Shown here piece after piece: positions 48,048 to 58,275 of a stretch of 64,000 nt of DNA. The notes below the pieces were generated by a model. That model worked only from the letters and a program-made list of their open reading frames with translations. It was not told the DNA's origin and ran no database searches. Within the stretch, counting starts at the first letter, position 1. Each line of letters starts with the position of its first letter. Made by a program: the position numbers and the translations under genes. Origin of the DNA: Heliocidaris tuberculata (taxonomy: Eukaryota > Echinodermata > Echinoidea > Camarodonta > Echinometridae); NCBI GenBank assembly GCA_025618425.1, contig CM046832.1, forward strand, positions 71,200,187 through 71,264,186. The letters are read 5' to 3'.

Positions 48048-48970
48048 TATTCAGTTCACTCCCTTACCATTTCCTGCAATTGCGCAGTCAGCATCTTTTT
48101 ATCATAACTGAAAAACTCTACATAGTACCCTGGTAAAAAGAAGCCAGATACATTTTTTAAAACTATTCATGTTGTGGACTTTGTGGTGTATTAGAAAAAA
48201 TCTGTATGCATGCTGTGGTTACTACATTATACATTAACCAAGAATGATAAAAGACCTGAATTCTTAAATGGTTACTTTGCATGATTCCAATTTGTGGTTT
48301 TTATAATCAGGTGAAAAATGTTATAATCATTAATTTGAAGAGGAACACAAAATGTGTATCCCCCTCTCCCCCTCTCTTTTCCTTTCCCTCTCCCCCTACA
48401 TTGTATCTATAGCTCTCTCTCTCCCTCCATCTCCCACCTCTCTCTCTTTCTCTCTCTCTGACTCTCTCTCTCCCTCTCTCTCTCTATACCTCCCCTTTCT
48501 CTCCCTCTCTCTCCCTCTCTCTCCCTCTCCCCCCCCCCCCCCCTCTCTCTCTGCTTCTCATGCTAGTTTGCTGTAGAAAAGTTTATTCTTAATTCTGTAA
48601 TCTGAACAGGGGTTTAAAGATGCAATGAGCCCTCTCCTGGCAAACTAAGCTTGATTCATGAGCAAGACCTCAATTTTCTCAGTCCATTACCATTTATCTA
48701 ATTGCGCAGTCAACTTCACTTTATCATAACAGAAAACCTTACAAAAAATAGTACCCTGGTAAGTGGCAGAAGCTTGTTTGCAGGCACAAACCCTGGTCAG
48801 TTGTAACAGAGTGTCTGTACTGTAAGACTACCATTAGGAACCTGGGTTGGGCGTCTCAAGAAACAATGATTTTTTTAATAAAGTGTCAAATTAGGGTCTC
48901 TGCTTGCAGACTACATGTAGGTAGAAGCCAGGTATATTTTCAAACATCTGTATTTTGTGGTTACTGCATT
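48048..48970. repeat. intronic repeat, two further copies around a CT microsatellite
   Basis: GCGCAGTCAGCATC, TTTATCATAACTGAAAA and GTACCCTGGTAA at 48084-48136 recur at 48702-48764. GCCAGATACATTTTTTAAA at about 48144 recurs near 48928 as GCCAGGTATATTTTCAAA. A CT/CCCTCTC tract fills 48361-48557. The unit also matches 45488-45640. Confidence 0.6.
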
Positions 48971-49119
48971 TTACCCCCACCTGCCCCGTACTTTTAAAAA
49001 ATCATAAATTTCCATTCTCTCTACAGAAAACATTCATCCATACATGCACCATCGATACAACCACTGCACACATGCCTCATACAAAACCTGCACGAAACAA
49101 ACCCACCCCATTATCAACA

Positions 49120-49330
49120 ACCAAGAAAATGAAAATCCATGAAATTTCCTGCACCAATCCAATGGGAGAGGAGCCCACAAGACACGTCACGGAGCCGCAA
49201 ACCAGTGCCCTACTGACCGCAACTCCAAACCCCCCCACTGGACCCCACCCAAACCCCCACTAATCTGTCTCTCTCACTCCTCTGCCTCCATCAAAACAAA
49301 CCACATTCCAGGGTGGACTTCCCCTTAAAG
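49120..49330. mobile_element. one-ended fragment of the TTAA-MITE family
   Basis: GAGGAGCCCACAAGACACG then TCACGGAGCCGCAA, ending TTCCAGGGTGGACTTCCCCT, TTAA. It matches inverted end texts at 59215 and 43279. An open frame overlaps it, so that frame is not a gene. Confidence 0.55.
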
Positions 49331-49908
49331 ATTAAAAAAAATGAAAATAAAAAAATGTTGCTTTGTGTACATGTATATAGCACTAGGAAAAAAAGTAGGT
49401 GCACAAACCCGACATTATACCCAAAGATGGCGCTGTGCAGCTGAGTATAATTAAAACAATTTGAGAATGACCAGATCAGATATTGTATCGTATAATTCAG
49501 TGAATTTGAGAGTAACTAGATATGAAGTGGCAGACTAAGTTGAAACTGAATTAAATTATGACATATGATTTAAAAAAAAAGATTTTAAAAGGGTATACAG
49601 CAACAATGGGGAATAACATTGTGTCATTGAGAATATATTGGCATGCAATTTTTCACATACAATATGAAAATACAAAAAACATACATCATGTATTACTGAT
49701 TAGAAACAGGTCTTTAGAGTTAACTAACATGTACACTGAGAACTTTTTCTTTCAGTTTTGAAAGCCAAGTATGAAATGATAATAAAACCACATACGTCTT
49801 CAATGGTAATGGGGAGAGTATCCCAAACATGGGGAAATGTGTGGATGGTGGAGCCATGGAGTCTTTGAGTGCGAGCTTTCAGATATCAACTTTTAATGCA
49901 AGTCTATA

Positions 49909-50372
49909 GGCGCTTTCACACCTACCCGATCAGGAAAAATACCTGGTATTTTCTGATCGGGTATTCTCCCCCGATCAGAAAATACCAGGTATTTTGCCAG
50001 TGTGAAAAGAAAGTACTCGTAATATCCCCGCAAGAAAATACCCGGAATTTAGTAGGTACTTTCTCAAAACTATGCGTACTTTCTCCAAGGTCGCGGGGAT
50101 ATTTGCAGTGTGAAAGCAAATTACGAGAACTAGCTATTATGGCCATCTCTCGCATCGCACGTCCGCCGCTGCAGAAGCAGTGAATTTGAAAGCGCGCGCC
50201 TCGTCTGCAAAATAAACCGTACTGCGCATGCTCATAACTTCGAGAACTTTCCTCGAAGAGCTCTGGTTCGGGGAGGTGTGAAAGCGCGAAATAATTATCG
50301 GGTATTTTGGGGCCTGAACAAGTTCTCGTAATTTACGGGTATTTTTGCTGATCGGGTAGGTGTGAAAGCGCC
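49909..50372. mobile_element. 464-bp MITE with internal hairpin
   Basis: Perfect inverted ends GGCGCTTTCACACCTACCCG then ATCAG. Just inside the left end lies a second hairpin, AATACCTGGTATTTTCTGATC / GATCAGAAAATACCAGGTATT. Flanks are ATA and TTA, so no exact target duplication remains. Confidence 0.85.
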
Positions 50373-51286
50373 TTATAAGACTGAAAACCCTCAAGGCTTA
50401 AAGTGATACAAGGTTCAAAAGACTAAAGAGGACCTTGATATGGTTGGACAATTTTATTTTGATTTATTTTACAATTAATTAAGTTCTTGTTTTCAATTTT
50501 GTTAATTTATTTTTAAAAGACTGTCAGTCCTTGTAATTTAGTACTTGTTTTCAATTTTGTTAATTCATTTTTAAAGACTGTAGATCCTTGTTTTCAATTT
50601 TATCAATTTATTTTTGAAGAATCTAAATTCTTGTTCTCAGTTTTATCTCAGTTCTATTGTTGTTCATAAATGAAACACACCAGCTTGATTAAGAGTATTT
50701 TGCTGTTCAAACTTCAATTTCAAAATATTTGTGTCATCTGCTCAAGGCACATATTTTCTTGGCAAATTGCTGTCTAAATGACTGTTTGGAATATCATTAC
50801 TTTCAAGAACAGGTAATTACACTTCAGACAGGCAAACAAAATGTTGACAGCTTCTAAATCTTTGACTTAAAAGGAGTTGTCATTAACACTGGTGACGTGA
50901 CAAGCTTGAACACAACACGTCATCCCAAGTCACTTTATCATACACACTGTGGACATCATTTATTACTTCATTTGGATGTTTTCTATGACTTCAGTATGGT
51001 GACTGTTGTTCTCAGACTCTTGATAGGGATGATTTGAATATATGCTCAAAGTCAAACCCTCACAATGGGGATAAACTCAATGTCTTCAATAGGGCAATGA
51101 GGGAAGCCCTCATCTAGCATGCAGTCATGTCATCAAACGTTTTAGCAGCACTTCACATGTATATTACTGCACGACACCCCTGTTCACATGTAAATATAAT
51201 TTGCGCTTGAAGTCTGTTTGTGCCATGACGACTGCATGCACACCACTCTGCAGTGTGTTGATCTTCAACTATGAAGGATGCACTTT
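50373..51286. other. AT-rich, short local repeat only
   Basis: CTTGTTTTCAATTTT(G/A)T(T/C)AATT recurs three times between 50483 and 50610. Nothing else is recognised. Confidence 0.4.
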
Positions 51287-51790
51287 TTACAGAAGAAGAA
51301 GAAGAGAAATTATGTACTTTTTAAAATTCCCATCAGATACTCGTGTTTGAAAAAAAATTGAGGTCTTCTCTGTGTTCTTTGTTTTTACTCCTTCAAACTT
51401 TGTTTTGAGTTCTAGACTTCTGGCCATGGCGATAATGTACAAATTTTCCTGGAACCCAGTAAGATTCTCAATGAATATTTCAAAGGGAGCCACCGCTCGA
51501 TATCCCTGTATGTTCAATTTCATTCGCTTGCCTCTATTGCAAGGCCGTGCATAAAAACAATCTTGGAGCAGCGAACAAAATTGAGATCGAGGGTGGGGTA
51601 GTTTGTCAGTTGGGTTGTTCAGTTCATCTTTCTTTGGTCGAATGCGTATCACTGCAATTGCGTGCTCGTTTACCGAAGATGTACAGAGATTCCTGAATTT
51701 TACGCGAGCCGGGCCAAGCTCCAAAACACCATGAATGGCAACTTTTCGGTCCCTTTGAACCTCAAATGATGTGTGGTGATCAATTTTGAC
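51287..51790 (-). CDS. exon-like 167-codon open segment, unrecognised
   Basis: On the minus strand an open frame starts directly after TTCATGTTAG, a possible splice acceptor, and runs 167 codons to a stop at 51289-51287. It has no in-frame ATG near its start, so it would have to be an internal or terminal exon. The composition looks protein-like: KIDHHTSFEVQRDRKVAIHG at the start, then LELGPARVKFRNLC, IRIRPKKDELNNP and FEIFIENLTGFQENLY. It ends in a poly-Leu stretch read from a CTT repeat. I recognise no family. It could be the last exon of a gene to the right, or a decayed element piece. Confidence 0.3.
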   Translation of the reverse strand, partial: VKIDHHTSFEVQRDRKVAIHGVLELGPARVKFRNLCTSSVNEHAIAVIRIRPKKDELNNPTDKLPHPRSQFCSLLQDCFYARPCNRGKRMKLNIQGYRAVAPFEIFIENLTGFQENLYIIAMARSLELKTKFEGVKTKNTEKTSIFFQTRVSDGNFKKYIISLLLLL

Positions 51791-51989
51791 CTAACATGAA
51801 GTATTTGTAAGTAGTAGCTCAGGAGAAAAAAACAAAACAAGAGACAAGAAGAGGAAATCTGGATTTCTACAGCCTGAACCAATCACACAATGAATCCCAT
51901 TGCCATACTATTTTTTATGCCTCCGCCCACTGAAGGTGGTGTTGGAGGTAGCATGTTTTCGGGTTGTCCGTCCATCCGTCCGTCCCATT

Positions 51990-52905
51990 TTCTTGTTGTA
52001 GCAATAACTCAAGAACCACATGAGGTATGAACTTCAAACTTGGTGCTAGTATGTATCACCATAGGAGGACGATCTGATTAGATTTTTGGGTATGTAGGTC
52101 AAAGGTCAAGGTCACAGAGGCCAATTTCTGAAATTTCAGGTGTTGGCCTTGTTCTAGCGATAACTCAAGAACCATTTGAGGTATGAACTTCAAACTTTGT
52201 GCTAGTATGTATCACCATAGGAAGATGATCTGAGTAGATTTTGGGGTACGTAGGTCAGAGGTCAAGGTCACAGAGGCCAATTTCTGAAATTTCAGGTGTT
52301 AGCCTCGTTCTCACGATAATTCAAGAACCATTTAAGGTATGAACTTTAAACTTGGTGCTAGTATGTATCACCATAGGAAGGTGATCTGGGCCCTCTTGCA
52401 TAAAGAGTTGCGTTAAAAAATTAAACGCAAGTCCCAAATACGCGATCCTGATTGGTTGAAAATCGAGTTGCGTTTAATTTCTTGAGTTGCGTTTAATCGC
52501 AATTTTTTATGCAAGAGGGCCCAGATTAGATTTTGGGGGTAGGTAGGTCAAAGGTCAAGGTCACAGAGGCCAATTTCTGAAATTTCAGGTGTTAGCCTCG
52601 TTCTCACGATAATTCAAGAACCATTTAAGGTATGAACTTTGAACTTGGTGCTAGTATGTATCACCATAGAAAGAGGATCTGATTAGATTTTGAGGTATGT
52701 GGGTCAAAGGTCACAAGTCAGTTTCGGAAATTTCAGGTGTTAGCCTTGTTAATGCGATATCTCAAGAACCATTTGAGGTATGAACTTCAAACTTGGTACT
52801 AGTATATATCACCATAGAAAGATGATCTGATTATATTTTGGGATACGTAGGTCAAAGGTCAAAGGTCATAGAGGTCAGTTCTCAAATTAGTCAGGCAGAT
52901 AACAG
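51990..52905. repeat. tandem array, five units of about 156 bp, AGGTCA-rich
   Basis: Units restart with GTATGAACTTCAAACTTGG at about 52025, 52181, 52337, 52630 and 52778. The longer third step is caused by an insertion. Each unit has CAAGAACCATTTGAGG, CACCATAGGAAGATGATCTG, AGATTTTGGG and a one-base-spaced AGGTCA direct repeat followed by further half-sites. Confidence 0.92.
52388..52522. mobile_element. 135-bp MITE nested in the tandem array
   Basis: Inverted ends GGGCCCTCTTGCATAAA. The neighbouring units read GATCTGATTAG where this copy reads GATCT, element, (A)GATTAG, so they show the empty site. A relative lies at 38508-38688. Confidence 0.9.
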
Positions 52906-53400
52906 CAAAATTTGGGGTCAATTGTGCACTTTTACCTACAAGCATGAAATTTGGCACAGATGTAGACGATGACATAAGAAACATTTTAAGAAGGGGAGCC
53001 ACCTGAAAAAGGTCAAAGGTCAGCCGTGGCGGCCATTTTTAAAAATGGCCGCCATATCCCCTTTCTTGGATCATTAAATCATTAAAAACTTGAGAACCAT
53101 TTGAAAAATCCTATTCAGATGTTGCATAAGTATGCATGACCACCACATGATACATTTCAGAGAATTTTGTATCATGAGGTCAAAGGTCAAAGGTCATAGG
53201 GTCACGCAAGTGGTATAATTTGAATTAAATCTTATTCCTCCACCAATTCAACAACAAATAACACCACTGAAAGAGAAATATGAAGTGCATCTATGTGTCA
53301 ACGTAGAATGATGACCCAGGAGGATATTGAGGTCAGAGGTCAAAGGTTGAATGTTAAATGAGCCTTCAATGGAAATAACATATTAAGTTACATATGTTGT
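52905..53400. repeat. left arm of the large inverted repeat, outer part
   Basis: Inverted against 59530-60042. Shared texts include TACAAGCATGAAATTTGGCA, GGCGGCCATTTTTAAAAATGG (itself a palindrome), TATGCATGACCACCACATGA, GATACATTTCAGAGA and AATGGAAATAACATATTAAG. Includes two runs of AGGTCAAAGGTCA-type half-sites. Confidence 0.9.
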
Positions 53401-53986
53401 GTCAAATGCGTTTTCCCATGATATATCTCGAGCTAAGAAGGAAACAAGCTGCACCTTGAGAGATAGTGGGAAAAATATGAAATTTTGTGTTCAAAACATA
53501 TAAAGAGTTGTATTACTAAACTATTAAATCTGTCACTTTGAAGCAACATTGCCAATTTGAGGATCGCCACAGAAATTAAATTGAGACTTTTCAAACTTTC
53601 ATAACTTTCTCATTTTGTAACCGATTTTGATGAACTTTTTTTAAAATTGCTTCTCTCTGTCTTCTCTTTTAATTAAAACTGATTTTTCTCCAGGGTTTCA
53701 TTTTCCTTTAAAATGGCATTAAACTGCCAAAACGTGAATAGCGCCATCTTACAGTAACTGCTAAATTGACATTATAATTTGAAAATTAATTGCATTTTAT
53801 TTTGAATTTCGACAGCTTTTTTGGAAAATAGGCACATTTCATATTTCAAACTATTACTTTTGAAGTTGCACATGTGGAAAATTGCCTACAGATACATTCT
53901 AAGCTTCTACAAACTAGAATGGGGCATGATGGGAAAATGAGAGGCACAGACACTTTTCAAATCCTGTTGAAAGATGGCGGCATTAA
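53401..53986. repeat. dispersed repeat inserted in the left arm
   Basis: GAGATAGTGGGAAAAATATG, GCCAATTTGAGGATCGCC and CTTTCATAACTTTCTC match the order seen at 30760-31000. It interrupts the left arm, because the right arm is continuous at the matching point. Confidence 0.6.
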
Positions 53987-54717
53987 CCCTAAAAGGGCCG
54001 GGGTGGAATCCACCCCCCCCCTAGACATTTCTCGAGATATGTCCGCAATGCGCAAAGCAGTCGCCGCGGCGTTTCATGACTTTTTTCTTTCGAATCTCAC
54101 GCATCTTTTGAGACCAAATTTGCGATGTCTGGGCATGCGGTTCTGAAGATACTCAACATTTCGTCCTTGCACATCAGACCAAAAATTGCTCAAAAACGTG
54201 ATTTCATCTATGATTTCAATACAAAATGTGTTTTCAGCCAAAATTTAGAAATCTATGAATATTTTTACATTTACTGATTAAAATTAATTTATTTTATGCT
54301 GTTTATGATCGCAAAAGTGTCCCCGACAAATAAAAAAACAATAAAAAACAAAAAGTAAAAAATAACAAAGAAATACTTAAGAAATTTTAAATACAATAAA
54401 ATACATAAGAAATCAATTTTGATACCGAATTTTTTTCAAGCATATTTGCTAAGAATACTGAAAAGAGTGTCTAGACCAAAAATTAGCATTTTTTAAGCTT
54501 TATTTAATGATTTAGAGCAAAATTTTGATTCCATGCATAAATTAGCATAATTAATGTGAAATTATTTCGGAGCATTTAACAATACAGTTTTGTAGATTAC
54601 GTTGTGGACGACGTGCGTGCCAATTTTTGGTGCGGTCGAGATGTCAGGGGGGGGGTGGATTCCACCCCCCCCCCCCCCCCCCCGTGGCATAGCCAAAATC
54701 TCCCGGCCCTTTTAGGG
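53987..54717. mobile_element. 731-bp piggyBac-like MITE nested in the left arm
   Basis: TTAA at 53983-53986 and TTAG at 54718-54721 (one base decayed). Inverted ends CCCTAAAAGGGCCGGG then GTGGAATCCACCCCCCC. No coding. Confidence 0.8.
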
Positions 54718-54734
54718 TTAGGAGCTTCAATTTA

Positions 54735-54852
54735 CTGTCACTTTAAGACAAAACTAAGTAAATTGGTATCAGTCAGACCTACATGTATCTGTCAATATAG
54801 AATGATAAACCACATGATCATGAGCTCCTAAGTTAAAATGTCAAAGGTCTGA
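54735..54852. repeat. left arm of the large inverted repeat, inner part
   Basis: AAGACAAAACTAAGTAAATT, GGTATCAGTCAGACCTACAT and GATAAACCACATGATCATGA are inverted copies of 59403-59510. Confidence 0.9.
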
Positions 54853-55227
54853 ATGCAGGGACGGATCTAGCTTTTTTCCAAGGGGGGGGGGGTTTGAGGG
54901 GCTGAGAATTATGATGCCGTTTTCCTATGCACATTAAATGTTCACTTGAAAAAATGGTATTTTGCTACTGAAATGTGTATATTTTTCCATTTATCTAGAA
55001 AAAATATGAATATCTGCAGACCAAAAGTAACAGCTGCAGGGATAGCTTGGAGATTTGGAGGCAGAAAAATATCACTCTGTCAGCAATATTTTTTAAATTT
55101 TAACTTCTAACAATTAATTTTACATAATTCCTATGTGGTCACAGGTTCCAATTTTTTTCCCTGTATTTTTAACTGATTTAAATTTTAAAATTCGTCATCC
55201 TCTTGGGAGGCTTTCACATTGAGATGG
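54853..55227. other. repeat fragment with poly-G, otherwise unassigned
   Basis: Begins GCAGGGACGGATCTAGC then poly-G near 54882, as at 24134. No gene is seen before the coding remnant at 55228. Confidence 0.4.
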
Positions 55228-56686
55228 CTGCAAAGTGATAGGACACTGGCTAAAAGATTCTGGTTGGGTGGAACCACTTATCCAGGCATATTCTCACTAC
55301 AAGTAGACATTGGAACCAGACTCTTGAGGAGTTCGATGATTGGTGTGCTCGGCAGAAAAAGGAGATTCCCCAATTCCAGTACTGGCATACAACTCTTCAT
55401 TTGGAGCTCCTTGTCCTGACAAACATCAGATCTTTGAGAGAATTAAATTTCCCCCTGTATGTTGACTGCCTGACAAAGCTTGCACCATGGCTTTTCAGCT
55501 TTGACCACACGAACTATGCAAGATGGGTTCCAGTTCACATTTGAGACATGGTTACTCTGAGCAAGGCCCAGCCAGAGATCGCTGCTGAGTTCAACGAGGG
55601 AAATTTCACTTCCCATGCATGGCAATCGATCAGGCACATGAACAGAATAATGGTGGTGTGAAGAGTGAAGATGGAGCAGTTGGCCTCACTCAAAACCCTC
55701 GGATGCTTAGACGTTCGATAATCCCAGGACCGGAAGTGGCAAGACTGACGAGAGAATTTGAGGCATCATTCGAGGGACGACGTAAAAGAGTAAACCAAGA
55801 AACAAGGCATCATGAGCAGACGAAAAGTCATCGGGTGACATTTGTCGAACAAGTGAAAAGTTTGGTTGAGGTGATTGAGGAAATGGGTAACCCCTTCTTA
55901 GAAGAGTCAAAAGACTTTTTGAAACTAGACGCAAAAGACATAATTCAAGTAAATGCAGTGCCTACAGTAGGCTACGTAAGGCCAAGGAGACGGGTCAAGA
56001 GCAGTATGATACCTTTGTCACAGATCGATTGCTTGAACAAGGAACTTCTCTTCAGAACCTATCAAGAAGAACAAACTCTCATTGTTCAGTGAAGCTCCTC
56101 CTAGAAAAGATGTCCAGTGCCAGCCTGCAAGTGTCTTCTCTGAAAAGTGATTGCTAACTTTTCTCACGACTGTACATTGCTTGTCAATCACGAGATGGTA
56201 ATCTGGATGGGTTCTTCTGTCATGAATATCAAGCTTGCCCACCATCTTTGTCTTATTGCGGCAACTTAAGACAAGGAACCAAATCTGACCTCACTGCACA
56301 TTTAGAAAAATGTGCTGAATCTAAAGACAACTACCCAAAGACTGATGTGATCATCCTAGATGGAGCTGTGGTGGTGAACATCTTCAAACCTGTTACTGCT
56401 AGGACTTTTGATGATTATGCACTAAATGTGTTCCTGCCGTATGTAGAGCATCAGTTGCAGTATGCTAATCGAGTGGATATTGTGCGGATCGGTACAGTGA
56501 GGACAGCTTGAAATGACACGCAAGAAGCAAACGTGGGAAAGGTGTCAGAAGAAGAGTCCTTGGATCCACGAACCTCCAATGAAACTGGCAACAATTTCTA
56601 TGTGTCGATCCAACAAGACAGAGTTGTTTGCGTTCCTGGCAAAGCACATTGCCAGTATGAGAACCAGCAAGCAGATTGTAACCACC

Positions 56687-56690
<4 letters not shown>
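55228..56690 (+). pseudogene. decayed multicopy uncharacterised protein, N-terminal two-thirds
   Basis: Coding homology is spread over all three + frames with stops and frameshifts. In order: GHWLKDSGWVEPLIQA near 55240, IPQFQYWHTTLHLELLVLT and LFSFDHTNYARWVPVHI (then a stop) at 55323-55530. A 157-codon open piece at 55619-56092 follows, with AIDQAHEQNNGGVK, GAVGLTQNP and RHHEQT. Then KSDLTAHLEKCAESK, DVIILDGAVVV and FDDYALNVFLPYVEHQL at 56248-56500, and FAFLAKHIASMRTSKQIVTT to 56690. From memory this block order belongs to a large family of uncharacterised, apparently transposon-borne proteins in cnidarians, echinoderms and fishes. I cannot name it. It is interrupted at 56690 by a LINE and resumes at about 58275. 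Confidence 0.75.
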
Positions 56691-56718
<28 letters not shown>

Positions 56719-58275
56719 TAATAATAATAATAATTGTTTCTTATTAAGCGCTTTTCCAGAAAACTGATCAGAGCGCTATTACAGCACAAAAATAACATAC
56801 ATAATAACATAGCAAATAGTAATATAAATACATGTAGTAATTACATGTATGGATACACAAAGAATTTAAAGATATTTAAATATTCTTTAACAGTGATATC
56901 ATCAGCCCTATCTTCTGCTGAGAGTCAAAAAGGTGTTATCACCACTCTGGTTAACAACAAACGATATGAACTTGATTAATTATGACGGGAAAAGTTAGGA
57001 ATTGAGTTTCTTTTTGAAAGTTTCTTCTGTAACGCATAGGCGGAGATGTTGTGGTAGAGTGTTCCAGATGGCCGGTCCAGCATATGAGAATGAGCGTTCG
57101 GCTGCGTTGGTATTGGTGCGTGGGATATGAAGTAAGGTTTTATCGTTCTGTGAACGGAGATGGTATCTTGAAGCTGGAGGGGTAGTAACTAAGTTTGACA
57201 GATACCATGGAGCAGTATTCTTCCTGCACTTGTATACCACAAGGGCTAGTTTGAATTCAGTTCGTACTTTGATATAGGAAGCCAGTGTAACTGTTTCAAC
57301 AAAGGAGCACTGGGCTCTCTTTTCTGTGCACCAAGCACCAGACGAGCAGCTCGATTTTGGATTTTCTGAAGTCTTTTCACATCGCCAGCATTCACATTTG
57401 CCAGCAGAGAATTTCCATAGTCAAGCCTGCTCAACACAAGTGAGCGCACTGCATGATTACATGCGTCACCTGTAAGGCACTTTCTAACATGAGATATGTT
57501 TCTCAGGTGGAAGTTCACTATCTGGCACACTCTATGAACATGCTTAGAACAGCAAACAGTGTCTGGTTAAAGTAAACACCAAGTTTTTTTCACAGTGGTT
57601 GATGCATCAACAGTGGTGTTTCCGATCTAAAGGCTCAAATCTCCTGTGGAACGTAGTCTACTGGATGACAGAAGGAGAGTTTCCGTTTTGTCCTCATTCA
57701 GTTTCAGCCTGTTGCTCGTCATCCATCGGCTAAGCTCACCTATACATTTCTCCAGTTTAATGCGTACTTCATTCAGATTGGCAGGACTGCGTGGATCAAA
57801 ACTACAGTAAATCTGTTTCATCCGCGTATAGATGATATTGGAGACCATGGCATTTGATGATATCTCCAATAGTCTAATGTACATTGTGAAGAGTTGATAC
57901 CCAAGTAACGAGCCCTGCGGAACACCGTATCTCAGGGTATGAGTTTCACAGTGTTTCCCTTTCACAGAAACACGTGAAGAACGTTCTGTAAGATATCATG
58001 TAAACCACTGTAGAGCTGTATCCTTGATACCATACTCAGTCAGAAGTCTTGTCAGCAGGATAGAATGATCGATGGTGTCGAAGGCACCGCTCAGATCTAG
58101 TAGCACAAGAAGCACTGCCTTCTTCTGATCAATCTCTTGGAGATTGTCTTGCTTTACACGAAGCAATGTAGTTTCCGTGCTATGGAAAACCTTGTATGCC
58201 GACTGGAAGTCCTCTTGAAGGTCATAATCATGCAGATAGGAGAGTCTGGCCCAGATGTGCTCTGCAACCCTCCTC
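56690..58275 (-). mobile_element. CR1-group non-LTR retrotransposon fragment, 5'-truncated
   Basis: Minus-strand reverse transcriptase: VLLDLSGAFDTIDHS near 58110-58070, YGVPQGSLLG near 57930-57900, then a YAD box near 57830 that is in a different frame from its neighbours. The C-terminal LINE region follows: LDYGNSLLANV, LQKIQNRAARLVLG, LKQLHWLPI, YHLRSQND and FSYAGPAIWNTLP down to about 57000. The 3' end reads AAGCGCTTAATAAGAAACAA and finishes in an (ATT)n tail at 56733-56690, a CR1-like ending. The 5' end is cut inside the reverse transcriptase, just after RRVAEHIW near 58265. Several frameshifts make it inactive. Confidence 0.85.

Noticed and set aside
48352..48576. Ser/Leu/Pro repeat open frame
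   Set aside because: Translation of a CT microsatellite.
48955..49263. 102-codon open frame with an acceptor-like site at 49021-49026, a possible exon of the 32810 gene
   Set aside because: Its second half is a fragment of the dispersed TTAA-MITE family (GAGGAGCCCACAAGACACG) and it ends in low-complexity proline codons.
49922..50394. Open frames on both strands around 50 kb
   Set aside because: They read through the inverted ends and hairpins of the 49909-50372 MITE.
56018..56245. Minus-strand open frame over the coding remnant
   Set aside because: Shadow of the + strand family sequence, which explains the region better.
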